From assembly GCF_002811985.1 (NCBI RefSeq), contig NZ_NPDU01000077.1, positions 1-20,651 on the forward strand: a DNA stretch of 20,651 bases, read 5' to 3'. Within the stretch, counting starts at the first letter, position 1; each line of letters starts with the position of its first letter. Under the pieces are notes generated by a model that did not search any database, was not told the origin of the DNA, and saw nothing but the letters and a program-made list of their open reading frames with translations. The stretch comes from Leptospira adleri (GTDB taxonomy: Bacteria; Spirochaetota; Leptospiria; Leptospirales; Leptospiraceae). Below, piece after piece: positions 11,438 through 20,651 of this stretch. Made by a program: the position numbers and the translations under genes.

Positions 11438-12683
11438 TCTGCGTTATATCACTGAAAATACGGATGACCTCAAAAAAATTTTAGAACTTCGAGGTTTCAA
11501 AGACATCGGAATTATCGATCAGCTCACTTCTATCATTCATAGAAAACGTGAACTTCAAAGAGAGGCGGATATTCTCAGAGAAGAAAGAAACAGAGTGAGT
11601 AAGGAAGTCGGAAAGATCAAACAATCCGGCGGAGATATTTCGGAAATTTCAGCGGCCGTAAAACTGGTGGGCGAGAAAATAAAGGATATCGAAATCAAAT
11701 TCGAAATCGAAGAAACTGCGCTCAACGATCTTAATTTAAGTCTTCCTAATATTCTAGATCCGAAAGTTCCCGCAGGAAAGTCGGAGCACGATAATGTGGT
11801 TCAATACGAAGTCGGGACGATTCCAAAATTCTCTTTTGCCCCAAAGCCGCATTTTGAGATCGGTGAGGCCCTAAACTGGATCAATTTTGAAAAAGGAGTG
11901 AAACTTTCCGGAGCGAGATCTTATACGTATTGGAAAGACGGCGCGAAACTAGAAAGAGCGCTGATGAATTTTATGCTCAACGTTCATACGGAAGAACACG
12001 GTTATACAGAAGTCTGGGTTCCCGCGATGGTGAACGACGAGTCGATGCTCGCGACTGGTCAATACCCGAAATTTAAAGAAGAATTTTATAGAATCGAAAA
12101 GGACGAACTCAATCTTATACCGACTGCGGAAGTTCCTCTGACTAATCTTTATCGGGACGAGATCATCCCGGAGGATCAGCTACCGATTTCGGTAACGGCT
12201 CATACTTCTTGTTTTCGAAGGGAAGCGGGATCTTACGGAAAGGACACGCGAGGACTTGTAAGAGTGCATCAGTTTCAAAAAGTCGAACTCGTAAAGTTTT
12301 GCAAGCCGGAAGAATCCGAAGAACAACATAAACAGATGTTGGCACATGCGGAGAATATTCTTAAAAAATTAGAACTTCCTTATAGAGTAATCATTCTTTG
12401 TAGCGGAGATATCTCAGCGAATTCTTCCATTACTTATGATATCGAAGTTTGGATGCCGGGTTTAAACCGTTACATGGAAATTTCTTCCGTTTCCAATTTC
12501 AAAGATTTCCAGGCTCGCCGTGGAAAGATTCGTTACAAATCGAAGGATGGAAAAAATCAGCTCGTTCATACGATCAACGGTTCCGGTTTGGCGCTCGGCA
12601 GAACATACGCCGCTATTTTGGAAAATTTCCAAAATCAAGACGGCACGGTTCGAATTCCCGAAGCGCTTAAACGATACCTTTGA
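11430..12683 (+). CDS. serS: Seryl-tRNA synthetase
   Basis: A 417-residue class II synthetase of normal bacterial length. Residues 30-100 are the long antiparallel coiled-coil arm that grips the extra arm of tRNA-Ser. The core has [10 protein letters not shown] (232-241), motif 2 [21 protein letters not shown] (262-282), the [13 protein letters not shown] segment that closes the serine site, and motif 3 [19 protein letters not shown] near the C-terminus. It charges tRNA-Ser; a tRNA-Ser(GGA) gene lies about 6.3 kb downstream on the other strand. ATG 11430 lies inside the tatD tail. The product should be fully functional. Confidence 0.98.
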
Positions 12684-12710
12684 GTTTCGATTTTTTATTT
12701 TTTAGAAACT
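12683..12710 (+). terminator. Weak hairpin at the serS stop
   Basis: AGTTTC (12683-12688) pairs with GAAACT (12705-12710) around a T-rich loop, followed by TTTTCATC. The stem has only six pairs, so this is a tentative call. Confidence 0.3.
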
Positions 12711-12752
12711 TTTCATCTCAGGTTTTTTTCAAAAGAGCGGATAATAATCTTA

Positions 12753-12773
12753 GGATTCTAAATTTTAGAATCC
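12753..12773. promoter_or_regulatory. 10-bp palindrome just upstream of the OmpA-like gene
   Basis: GGATTCTAAA (12753-12762) and TTTAGAATCC (12764-12773) are exact reverse complements around one base. The GGAG ribosome site follows at 12776-12779 and ATG at 12784. A DNA-binding protein or an mRNA hairpin here could limit translation of the downstream gene. Confidence 0.5.
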
Positions 12774-12783
12774 TTGGAGTTGT

Positions 12784-14067
12784 ATGATATTATCTTTTCC
12801 AAATAAGAATCGATTTGTTTTCACCTTACTTTTTTTATTTTTCATTTTTACGTTTACTTGGATGCTTTCCTCTCAAGAACTGAGTCGGATTGAAAAATCT
12901 TCAAATCAAAAGCCTGAAAAATTAAAAGGTTTCATCAATACAAAACTCAACGAGTTTGGAATCAGTCTCACGGACGACGGTAATATTCTCTATTTCTATT
13001 CTAAAAGAGAGAATTCGAATTATACGGATCTCTATCGATCTTCCCGCGACGGAGAAAGCTGGCCGCAGGGGGAAGAACTTTCGGTTCTTAATTCCAACTA
13101 CGACGATCAAAGTCCGTTTATCATGAACAAAGAAGAGGGAATTTTATTTTCTTCGAACAGGGACGGAGCGATCGAATTCCAACTTTCTAATGGAAAGATC
13201 GGAGTTTCTAGAGATTTATTTTTTTCAAAACGAAGTGGATCCTCATGGGCAAGACCGATTGCTCTTCCCGGATTTGTAAACACGGATGAAATTGAGGAGA
13301 ATCCGTTTTTATTTAACAACAAGCTCTACTTTACCCGTTATCCTTTTGGACAGGTTGCTGAAGCGGATATTTTCGTTTCGCTTTATAAAAATAAAATTTG
13401 GGAAAAGGCGTCGAATCTTCCAGAGCCGATTAACAGTCCTTATTCGGAGATCGCGGCTACGATCAGCAAGGACGGGAAGAGCATTTATTTTTCCTCAAAT
13501 CGCCCCGGTGGTTTCGGAGGTTATGATCTCTATAAATCTAATTTTTTAGAGGAAGGCAATTTTTCCGAACCCGTCAATCTCGGACCGGAAATCAATACGG
13601 CTGGAGACGAAGCGTTTTATCTGGAAACGAACCGTCCGGGAACATTTTACTTTTGCAGAAGAAGTGGAAGAGATTATGATATTTATTCTAATCAGTCCAA
13701 TCCCTTTCAAGAGTTGGAGAAGGGAAAATCCATTTCTCTAGATAGCATTCATTTTGCGTTAGGATCGTATGAAATTCTGGAAAACTCCTTTCCGATTTTA
13801 GAAAATCTCAGCGCTTATCTGAATGAAAATCCTAAAGTAAGAATTAAAATTACGGGTCATACGGATCTCAACGGTGAACCTGCGGACAATTTGATTCTGA
13901 GCCGTAATCGAGCCGATTCAGTTAAAGATTACCTAGTTAAGAAGGGGACGGATTCTTCCAGGATCGTAATCGATGGAAAAGGAAGTTCGGAGCCTATTGT
14001 TCCACAGAAAAATCCGGAAACGGATTTTAAAAACCGCAGAACGGAGTTCCAAATTCTCAACCCATAG
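12784..14067 (+). CDS. PD40 beta-propeller and OmpA-like C-terminal domain protein
   Basis: A 427-residue protein with a signal peptide (1-30, ending MLSSQ). Residues 50-300 hold repeated PD40/TolB-like propeller blades with the SxDG-x-x-x-x-F-x-S-x-R pattern: [31 protein letters not shown] and [26 protein letters not shown]. Residues 315-427 are an OmpA domain with the peptidoglycan-binding pair D361 (GHTDLNG) and R376 (LSRNRADSV). The protein would thus be periplasmic or outer-membrane associated and tethered to peptidoglycan. GGAG lies four bases before ATG. It is the first of three exported-protein genes on this strand. A surface or adhesion role like other spirochaete OmpA proteins is possible but not shown. 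Confidence 0.88.
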   Translation: MILSFPNKNRFVFTLLFLFFIFTFTWMLSSQELSRIEKSSNQKPEKLKGFINTKLNEFGISLTDDGNILYFYSKRENSNYTDLYRSSRDGESWPQGEELSVLNSNYDDQSPFIMNKEEGILFSSNRDGAIEFQLSNGKIGVSRDLFFSKRSGSSWARPIALPGFVNTDEIEENPFLFNNKLYFTRYPFGQVAEADIFVSLYKNKIWEKASNLPEPINSPYSEIAATISKDGKSIYFSSNRPGGFGGYDLYKSNFLEEGNFSEPVNLGPEINTAGDEAFYLETNRPGTFYFCRRSGRDYDIYSNQSNPFQELEKGKSISLDSIHFALGSYEILENSFPILENLSAYLNENPKVRIKITGHTDLNGEPADNLILSRNRADSVKDYLVKKGTDSSRIVIDGKGSSEPIVPQKNPETDFKNRRTEFQILNP

Positions 14068-14128
14068 AAATTCTATTTTTCATGAAAATGCTCTGGAAAA
14101 AATCCGGGTTCGATCCACGATATGTTTC

Positions 14129-14977
<849 letters not shown>

Positions 14978-14980
14978 TCT

Positions 14981-16552
14981 GTGTCTATTGACCTTTTGAA
15001 AAAGGCGGCTTGTTTTTATTGCCTGTATATTCTGATTCCGACTTCGCTATTCTCTCAGGAGATCGAAGAAAAAACAAAACTGGATTTTCAAGGGAATTAC
15101 AGGGTTCGCGGATTCAATCTCGGAAGAGATATTTTTACCACTCGTCAAACCGCAGCCACTCCCTACGATAAAACCGCTTTCAAATCGGACGATCAAGCCG
15201 CACAACAGAAAGCGGTGGATAATGAGATCGCCGAAAGATTGAAAGGTAATCCCTCCACTCTTTCTCCTCAGAAAGAGGATATCTCTTACTTCGATACGAG
15301 AATGACTGTTAATATGAACTTCAACACTTCGAAATATTTCGAAGCGCTCTGGGGTGTTCAAGTCGGAGATATCACGTTCGGCGGAAAAGGGTTCGGTCAA
15401 AACTCAAGTGTCGGACCTGGTCAAGGCGGGGAGGTCGGTTTTTCCGCCCCGGTGAATATTCAGACAACCTTTCTCTATCTCAACTTCAAACTTCCGGAAG
15501 ACGCGTTCAGCCTCAGAGTGGGACAACAATTATTTTCTTCCGCAAGAGGACGAGTCGTATTTACGCCGGGAACGGGCGTTACACTAAACAAAGATTTTCG
15601 TTTGTGGAATACTACGATTGAAGCCGGCTGGTTTGTCGCAAGACAGAACGCGCAACTCGATCTCGATAAAAATACTTACGCAGATAAGAATTACATAGGA
15701 ACGAATATTTATTTTTACGAAATCAAAACGAGTCTTTTCAACAACGTAAAGAATGAACTTTATTCTTATTTTTTAGACGATACCGTCAGTTCGATCGATA
15801 AAACCACAAACGCAAAAGGCAATGTGATCGCTTTAGACAGCGAAGTCGGTCAGTTATTTTGGCATGGACTGATGACCGAAATCAATCTTTCGAATTTCGG
15901 TTTTGTGGTTCATGGAATCTACAATCACGGAAAGGTTCATGCTTTGGATCCTTACAGGGATGCAGCTGGAAATATTTTATACAATAAATACAGCAAACAC
16001 AATATATCCGGCGGAATGATCGATCTTCAATTCTCATATCGTTATAGTGAGAATTTGACTTTTAACCTGGTTGGAGTCGGTACAACGGGAAGACCGGGTT
16101 ATGACAAAGACGGAACCAAGGCCAATTTAAGAGGCGGCGGTTACAAAACTTTATTGCCTGGGTATTCCATTTCGAATATCGCGAACGACTTTACAGGAGG
16201 TTATGCGCTCTTTTCCGGAAAAGATTCCAGCGGTCTTTATGAATATGGAATCAACGGAGATATCGTAGTTTACGGCCCCTTGTTATTGACCTTGGGCTAT
16301 TATCGACTTTATGGAACTAAATCGCCCTATATAGAAAATAATCGTTACTTCAATTTTGATAACGGTTACAAAACGAGCGCTTACTTCGGACAAGAATTCA
16401 ACATCAATCTTAGATGGAACGCCTTTCGGGATATGCAGATACTGATGAGGTCCGGATATTTCATCTCCGGAGACGGTTTGAAGGCATATCTGGATACGAT
16501 TCAGGGAAAGATTCTAAGAGAATTTTTTGTAACCGCGGAACATAGATTCTAA
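14981..16552 (+). CDS. Outer-membrane beta-barrel protein (porin-like)
   Basis: A 523-residue protein starting at GTG 14981, three bases after the upstream stop. Residues 1-25 form a signal peptide ending LFSQ. The mature part consists of alternating polar and hydrophobic strands with aromatic girdles, such as [38 protein letters not shown] and [14 protein letters not shown], and ends in [10 protein letters not shown], a terminal Phe as expected for a BAM substrate. The general look recalls alginate-export or porin-type barrels, but no specific family can be named. Together with the adjacent binding protein it may form an outer-membrane uptake route (inference). Its 3' end overlaps the recR end by four bases, convergent. 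Confidence 0.8.
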   Translation: MSIDLLKKAACFYCLYILIPTSLFSQEIEEKTKLDFQGNYRVRGFNLGRDIFTTRQTAATPYDKTAFKSDDQAAQQKAVDNEIAERLKGNPSTLSPQKEDISYFDTRMTVNMNFNTSKYFEALWGVQVGDITFGGKGFGQNSSVGPGQGGEVGFSAPVNIQTTFLYLNFKLPEDAFSLRVGQQLFSSARGRVVFTPGTGVTLNKDFRLWNTTIEAGWFVARQNAQLDLDKNTYADKNYIGTNIYFYEIKTSLFNNVKNELYSYFLDDTVSSIDKTTNAKGNVIALDSEVGQLFWHGLMTEINLSNFGFVVHGIYNHGKVHALDPYRDAAGNILYNKYSKHNISGGMIDLQFSYRYSENLTFNLVGVGTTGRPGYDKDGTKANLRGGGYKTLLPGYSISNIANDFTGGYALFSGKDSSGLYEYGINGDIVVYGPLLLTLGYYRLYGTKSPYIENNRYFNFDNGYKTSAYFGQEFNINLRWNAFRDMQILMRSGYFISGDGLKAYLDTIQGKILREFFVTAEHRF

Positions 16553-17151
16553 AGTTGTAATCGAGATCGGATCGCTCTTCCCAAAGTGTATTGATCCGAA
16601 AGTTCGATCGAACCTCCGACCGTAATTCCGTAAGCGATCCGAGTGACGTTGACTGAAAGCGGTTTGAGTTGACTCGCCAAATAATCGGCGGTCGCATCGC
16701 CTTCCAAAGTCGGATTCGTTGCGATCAAAACTTCCCTTACTTCTTCCGGTTCGATTCTTTCCAACAATTCCTTAATTCTAAGGTCTCGCGGACCGATTCC
16801 TTCCAAAGGTGAAATCACTCCGTTTAGTACGTGATACTTCCCTTGAAACTCCCTCGTATTTTCGATAAAGAAAATATCTTCGGGTTGTTCCACAACGCAG
16901 AAGGTGTGAGAATCCCTTTTTTCCGAAGTGCAGATATCGCAGATCGGAGTTTCGGAATAGGATCCACAACGTTTACAGAATTGAATCCTATTCTTTGTAT
17001 CCGTAAGTTGGTGGATAAATTGATTGAAAAGGCCTTGTTCCAATCTTAATAGATGAAAGCTGATTCGGAAAGCGCTCTTTCGGCCGATGCCGGGTAAAGA
17101 AGACAATGCTTCTACCATCTCGTCTAGAAGATGATTAGCCAAGATTTCCAC
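16549..17151 (-). CDS. recR: Recombination mediator RecR
   Basis: A 200-residue protein, the usual RecR length. Order: helix-hairpin-helix with [15 protein letters not shown] (18-32), a C4 zinc motif C59-x2-C62...C71-x2-C74, a TOPRIM domain (about 80-175; [44 protein letters not shown]), and the C-terminal [17 protein letters not shown] signature. RecR with RecO and RecF loads RecA at gaps. ATG 17151 overlaps the ybaB tail by 17 bp, so translation is probably coupled. Last gene of the dnaX-ybaB-recR unit, a conserved bacterial arrangement. Confidence 0.97.
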   Translation of the reverse strand: MEILANHLLDEMVEALSSLPGIGRKSAFRISFHLLRLEQGLFNQFIHQLTDTKNRIQFCKRCGSYSETPICDICTSEKRDSHTFCVVEQPEDIFFIENTREFQGKYHVLNGVISPLEGIGPRDLRIKELLERIEPEEVREVLIATNPTLEGDATADYLASQLKPLSVNVTRIAYGITVGGSIELSDQYTLGRAIRSRLQL

Positions 17152-17482
17152 CGAACATTTTGGAAATTTCCGAAAAGTCTAAACCGCCCGAAGCCGATTG
17201 AAACTCATAAGCGGTCGCTTCTCTCGCTTTTTTGAGCGCGTCATTTGTCGCGGCCAAGACGAGGTCCTCGAGCATTTTGTTATCGTCGGCGTCAAACAAC
17301 TGTTTGTTGATGTACACGTTCGTTACGAGGCCTTCTCCGGTCGCCGTTACGGTAACCATTCCCGCACCCGCGTCTCCTGTGACTCTAATTGCGGAAACGC
17401 GTTTTTTGACTTCTTCCATCTTTTCACGGAAGGCGCCCATATTCGAAAGGATCTCGGAGAAGTTTTTTATTTTGTCAAACAT
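17135..17482 (-). CDS. ybaB: YbaB/EbfC nucleoid-associated protein
   Basis: A 115-residue protein: an N-terminal helix ([28 protein letters not shown]), the compact beta sheet [25 protein letters not shown] with the usual G-x-G pattern, and a C-terminal helix ([21 protein letters not shown]) ending in a Gly-rich FGGNLG tail. These proteins form dimers that bind DNA and may organise the nucleoid. Spirochaete EbfC also binds gene-regulatory DNA. It lies 5 bp after dnaX and overlaps recR. Confidence 0.95.
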   Translation of the reverse strand: MFDKIKNFSEILSNMGAFREKMEEVKKRVSAIRVTGDAGAGMVTVTATGEGLVTNVYINKQLFDADDNKMLEDLVLAATNDALKKAREATAYEFQSASGGLDFSEISKMFGGNLG

Positions 17483-17487
17483 AACGA

Positions 17488-18945
17488 TTAAGAATCCAAC
17501 TTTGGAAATTTACTACGATCCACTTCCGTTCCCAGAAATTTTCTTTTGATCTCGGTGCTCGTATCGAATTTCGGAGGAATCACGTCCGGATCCCCGGCCG
17601 GTTTTGGCGGCTCCGGATTTGACATAGCTTCCTCGACGTCTCTAAAGTTAGACTCGATTTGGGATTCTAATGACTGAGAAAGGGAATCATCTTTTTTTTT
17701 TGAAGAATCGTTTTGAGTGATGTTCTTATTAAGCGAAGTTGTTTGCTGCGGTTCGGGTGCTGCGTTTTTAGAGTTTTGAACCATCAAAATCAGATGATTG
17801 ATTCTATCTACGAGACCGGCCAAACTTGGATAAGTCAGTTCTTCGACGAGCTTTTTGATTTGAATTTCCGTAAAAACCTTAATCTCAAACGAGTTTCGAA
17901 GACGGATCGTTTTGATTCTTTCGTAAAGTTCAAAAAGTTTACCGGAAAGAAAATTCAGTTTTGAAGTATCGATCGATTCGAAGTCCGATTTCATTTTTAT
18001 CAAATCTTCTTTCGGAAAGTTGACAGATTCCGGATCGGCGAGAGAGTCGCGGATTAAATTTAAAGTATGAGTGAATTCTATGGAATCCCAAAGAAACTTA
18101 TAGATGTCCTGCCCTTCTTGGTAAAGCGTTTCTAGAATTTCCAAAGCACGGGAATGATTGTCGGGATCGATCAAACTTTTGATAAACGAAGTCAAAAATT
18201 CTATCCCGTGATATCCGATCATCTTTCGGATGGAAACGCCGATCAGTTTAGAATCCGTAAATACGATTGCTTGCTCCATAAAGGAGAGCATATCTCTGAC
18301 AGAGCCGTCCCCTTTTTTTGCGATCCAGAAAAGACCTTCCTGATCGTACTGAACGTTTTCTATCTTACAAAGTTTTTCCGAATAGTCTTGAAGAACGGAT
18401 AGAGGAACTTTCTTGAAAATGAAGTCTTGGCATCGAGAAAGAATCGTCTCCGGTATTTTATGAAATTCAGTTGTGGCAAGAACGAATACGATATGAGCCG
18501 GCGGTTCTTCTAAGGTTTTGAGAAGAGCGTTGAACGACTGGTCCGTGAGCATGTGGACCTCGTCTATAATATAAACCTTATATTTCCCGCCCATCGGCGC
18601 GAACTTAACGTTGTCTCTGAGTTCGCGGATGTTTTCGATTCCACGATTACTCGCCGCGTCGATTTCAAGGACGTCGCTCGAAATTCCGCGAGTGATTTCA
18701 GTACAGGAACTGCACTCGTTACAAGGTTCGTTTTCGATAGGGTTTTGGCAGTTGAGGCGTTTTGCAAGAATTCTCGCGATCGTAGTTTTACCGACTCCTC
18801 GCGGACCGAAGAAGATATAAGCGTGACCTATTTTTCCGGATTTAAGGGCGTTCTGAAGAGCACCTATGGCGAGGTCTTGATGGATTACGTCCCGAAATCT
18901 TTGCGGGCGATACTTCCGGGAAAGGACTTCGTGAGTTCCTGCCAT
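17488..18945 (-). CDS. dnaX: DNA polymerase III subunit gamma/tau
   Basis: A 485-residue clamp-loader ATPase from ATG 18945 ([17 protein letters not shown]). The longer open frame back to 19017 is only tRNA-Ser sequence and is rejected. Walker [10 protein letters not shown] is at 47-55, the zinc ligands are C66, C75, C78 and C81, Walker B IIDEVH ends at 131, sensor 1 ATTEFHK is at 157-163, and the SRC arginine finger R171 is present. Domain III ends near 370. The tail is only about 115 residues, polar and proline-rich, shorter than in E. coli tau. An A10 run in the mRNA at codons 415-418 could produce a shorter gamma-like form. The leader is very short: 10 nt after the mature tRNA end, with no ribosome site. 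Confidence 0.97.
   Translation of the reverse strand: MAGTHEVLSRKYRPQRFRDVIHQDLAIGALQNALKSGKIGHAYIFFGPRGVGKTTIARILAKRLNCQNPIENEPCNECSSCTEITRGISSDVLEIDAASNRGIENIRELRDNVKFAPMGGKYKVYIIDEVHMLTDQSFNALLKTLEEPPAHIVFVLATTEFHKIPETILSRCQDFIFKKVPLSVLQDYSEKLCKIENVQYDQEGLFWIAKKGDGSVRDMLSFMEQAIVFTDSKLIGVSIRKMIGYHGIEFLTSFIKSLIDPDNHSRALEILETLYQEGQDIYKFLWDSIEFTHTLNLIRDSLADPESVNFPKEDLIKMKSDFESIDTSKLNFLSGKLFELYERIKTIRLRNSFEIKVFTEIQIKKLVEELTYPSLAGLVDRINHLILMVQNSKNAAPEPQQTTSLNKNITQNDSSKKKDDSLSQSLESQIESNFRDVEEAMSNPEPPKPAGDPDVIPPKFDTSTEIKRKFLGTEVDRSKFPKLDS
17692..17701 (-). other. A10 slippery run in dnaX
   Basis: Ten A residues in the mRNA follow codon order TCA AAA AAA AAA GAT. Adding one A, or a -1 ribosomal shift, reads AAA AAA AAA AGA TGA and stops at residue 419. 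Losing one A reads on for a few codons to TAG, giving 425 residues. A homopolymer of this size is known to slip in dnaX of Thermus. Confidence 0.7.
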
Positions 18946-18950
18946 AAAAT

Positions 18951-19040
<90 letters not shown>

Positions 19041-19074
19041 ATAGCATTCAGGAATTCTGCCAAGAGGCTGTACG

Positions 19075-19542
19075 TCAATTTAATTTCTTTCTTCTGGCTT
19101 TGAAAAACGATTTGAAAGCGTCTTTCGATATTTCTGCGGGAATACAAATCAGCTCCGGGAAAAAATTTCGAGAATAGATCGTTTCAATGCTCAAGGATGA
19201 AATTCCTTCTCCTTGTTTTGCGGGAAGAAGATAAACGACTTTTGGAATTCTTGAAAGAAGAATTGTGCCTGCGCACATCAAACAAGGTTCTAAAGAAGTG
19301 ATGAGCAAACATTCGGAAAGATAACGGGCTCCGATTTTCTCTTTCGCGTCTCTTAAACAAAGTATTTCACTGTGAAAGGATGAATCCGAATTCTTTTCGA
19401 CTTCGTTTGAAGACTCGGCGATTAATTCTTCTCCTTTATAGATTCTTGTAAAACTAGGAATTTCTTCTCCGCGGAGTGAAACGAGACTTTCCATACGACT
19501 CAGAAAATCGGGAAGAATCTTATGATTTAGGAAATCGTCCAT
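19075..19542 (-). CDS. tadA: TadA-like tRNA adenosine/nucleoside deaminase
   Basis: A 155-residue cytidine/deoxycytidylate deaminase-fold protein, the normal TadA length, from ATG 19542 (MDDFLNHK). The zinc ligands are H57-S-E59 (HSE instead of the usual HAE) and P86-C87-x-x-C90 in [10 protein letters not shown], with E59 as proton shuttle. The [10 protein letters not shown] segment also fits. TadA converts A34 to inosine in tRNA-Arg(ACG). The open frame extends 78 codons further to 19776, but that stretch is antisense to the well-supported VWA-domain gene and shows no family sequence, so it is not coding here. The Ala to Ser change and a divergent C-terminal part leave a generic nucleoside deaminase possible. 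Confidence 0.78.
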   Translation of the reverse strand: MDDFLNHKILPDFLSRMESLVSLRGEEIPSFTRIYKGEELIAESSNEVEKNSDSSFHSEILCLRDAKEKIGARYLSECLLITSLEPCLMCAGTILLSRIPKVVYLLPAKQGEGISSLSIETIYSRNFFPELICIPAEISKDAFKSFFKARRKKLN

Positions 19543-19600
19543 CGAGTTAGTCGACAAATTCTTCTTGATAAGACCTTCGGTAAATGGTTTTTTCAACGGA

Positions 19601-20651
19601 ATGATTCTCTCCGCGAAGTTTTTACATAACGCAGTCTCGGAAAACAGAAACAATTCCGTTCTGATCCGATTGAATTCGCCGACCGGAGCCGCAAATCCGG
19701 ATCGAAGACCGATTGTTTTGGGTTTGGCGATCGATAGAAGCTGGTCGATGAAGGGTGAAAAGTTGGAGGCGGTCATTCAGTCCGCTTCCTCTTTAGTGAA
19801 TTGGCTGACGCGGAGAGATTTCCTATCCGTGATCGCTTACGCGGAAGACATTCACGTTATACAACCTATCGTTCAACTTGTGGAAAAATCTTCGATCATC
19901 AATCGTATTCATACGATTCAACCCGGAACTTCCACCAATCTTTCCGGCGGTTGGCTGCATACTTTAAGAGGTCTGGAATTATTTTCGGATACCACCGTTT
20001 ACAAGAGAGCCATTTTACTTACGGACGGAAATCCGACGCAAGGGATCACGGATCCACTGGATCTCATTCAGATCGCCGGAGATCATTATAAAAAAGGAAT
20101 ATCAACTACCGTCATCGGATTCGGCGACGACTTCAATGAAATTCTTCTGAAAGACATCGCGGATGCCGGTGGAGGAAACTTTTATTATATCGAAAGTCCT
20201 GAAGCGACCGGAGATATTTTCTTCCGTGAATTCGGGGACATCGGTTCCTTATACGCACAATCGATTGAAACAAAAATCCAATTCGGTAAGGACGTAGAAT
20301 TTTTAGAATTGTTAAGCGACATCCCGTATTATACGGAGTTGGATCCGCAACAATCGAGTAGAACTAAGGCCATAGTCCTGCAATGCGGCGATATGCGCGC
20401 GGACGATATCCGCAACATGGTTTTGAAAGTCAGAACACATCCTGAAAATTTAATACACATCGAAGACGAAGATTCCGGCGTTTCCATCACGAGCACCTTT
20501 TACAATTTATCCGAAAAGATGAAATTGGAAACGGTTGCTTTTCGGTTGAATCCGGATTGGAAGTCAAATTCGATTAAGGAAGACGCGGACGTTATCGTTG
20601 AATCGATCGTTGCAAAGTCCGGTAAAACTCTGAAAAAGGCGAGCTCTCTCA
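19601..20651 (+). CDS. VWA-domain protein, partial (3' end outside window)
   Basis: The plus frame is open from ATG 19601 to the window end (350 codons). Residues 37-57 read [21 protein letters not shown], the beginning of a von Willebrand A domain with a metal-binding D45-x-S47-x-S49 site. The remaining MIDAS parts follow: [10 protein letters not shown] for the Thr and [11 protein letters not shown] for the Asp. The fold continues through [29 protein letters not shown], and a second beta-rich part follows from about residue 215. Such proteins bind protein partners through a divalent metal. No signal peptide or membrane segment is seen before the domain. An ATG at 19748 is open too, but starting there would delete the MIDAS motif. 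No clear ribosome site is seen. Divergent from tadA with 58 bp between starts. Confidence 0.85.
   Translation, partial: MILSAKFLHNAVSENRNNSVLIRLNSPTGAANPDRRPIVLGLAIDRSWSMKGEKLEAVIQSASSLVNWLTRRDFLSVIAYAEDIHVIQPIVQLVEKSSIINRIHTIQPGTSTNLSGGWLHTLRGLELFSDTTVYKRAILLTDGNPTQGITDPLDLIQIAGDHYKKGISTTVIGFGDDFNEILLKDIADAGGGNFYYIESPEATGDIFFREFGDIGSLYAQSIETKIQFGKDVEFLELLSDIPYYTELDPQQSSRTKAIVLQCGDMRADDIRNMVLKVRTHPENLIHIEDEDSGVSITSTFYNLSEKMKLETVAFRLNPDWKSNSIKEDADVIVESIVAKSGKTLKKASSL

Noticed and set aside
13973..14128. 52-codon N-terminal extension of the solute-binding protein
   Set aside because: It overlaps the OmpA-like gene in another frame and would place the signal peptide internally.

Overview
The window is AT-rich chromosomal DNA that reads as a spirochaete, most probably a Leptospira (inference). 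The grounds are the overall protein style, long outer-membrane and OmpA-type proteins, lipoprotein-like signal peptides, a bactofilin/M23/YaaR cluster and a tRNA-Ser/dnaX/ybaB/recR cluster. I do not attempt a species call.

Layout. 1-810 (minus) is the 5' part of a secreted YD-repeat-like protein. Its distal part runs through a perfect 75-bp inverted repeat (1-75 and 160-234) whose 84-bp loop holds a near-perfect parS site at 89-104. 965-2419 (plus) is a membrane-anchored M20 metallopeptidase. 2709-3152 (minus) is a MarR regulator. 3401-5785 (plus) is the compact chromosome-maintenance block rsmG-parA-parB. From 5792 to about 7544 lies a segment that looks acquired or rearranged: a decayed small membrane-protein gene and a PPP-type metallophosphoesterase with an unusual C-terminal extension, closed by a second, decayed copy of the parB 3' end. 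7655-8377 (minus) is a probable lipoprotein. 8629-10508 (minus) is a three-gene cell-shape operon: a degenerate LytM/M23 membrane protein, a bactofilin and a YaaR-family protein.

10628-12683 (plus) is tatD-serS. 12784-16552 (plus) is an envelope cluster of three exported proteins: a PD40/OmpA-like protein, a periplasmic solute-binding protein and an outer-membrane barrel. On the minus strand, 19542 down to 16549 reads tadA, tRNA-Ser(GGA), dnaX, ybaB, recR, a translation and DNA-replication/repair block. Divergent from tadA, a VWA-domain protein starts near 19601 and leaves the window.

How they work together. ParA and ParB, with the parS-like site about 4 kb away, form a chromosome segregation system. 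DnaX, YbaB and RecR serve replication and repair. The bactofilin operon probably guides peptidoglycan remodelling and cell shape through a non-catalytic LytM protein. The most notable observations are the parS site inside a large inverted repeat, the duplicated parB tail bounding a 1.75-kb segment, an A10 slippery run in dnaX where either shifted frame stops within a few codons, a tRNA only 10 nt from the dnaX start codon, and long open frames for tadA and dnaX that would mislead automatic start calling.
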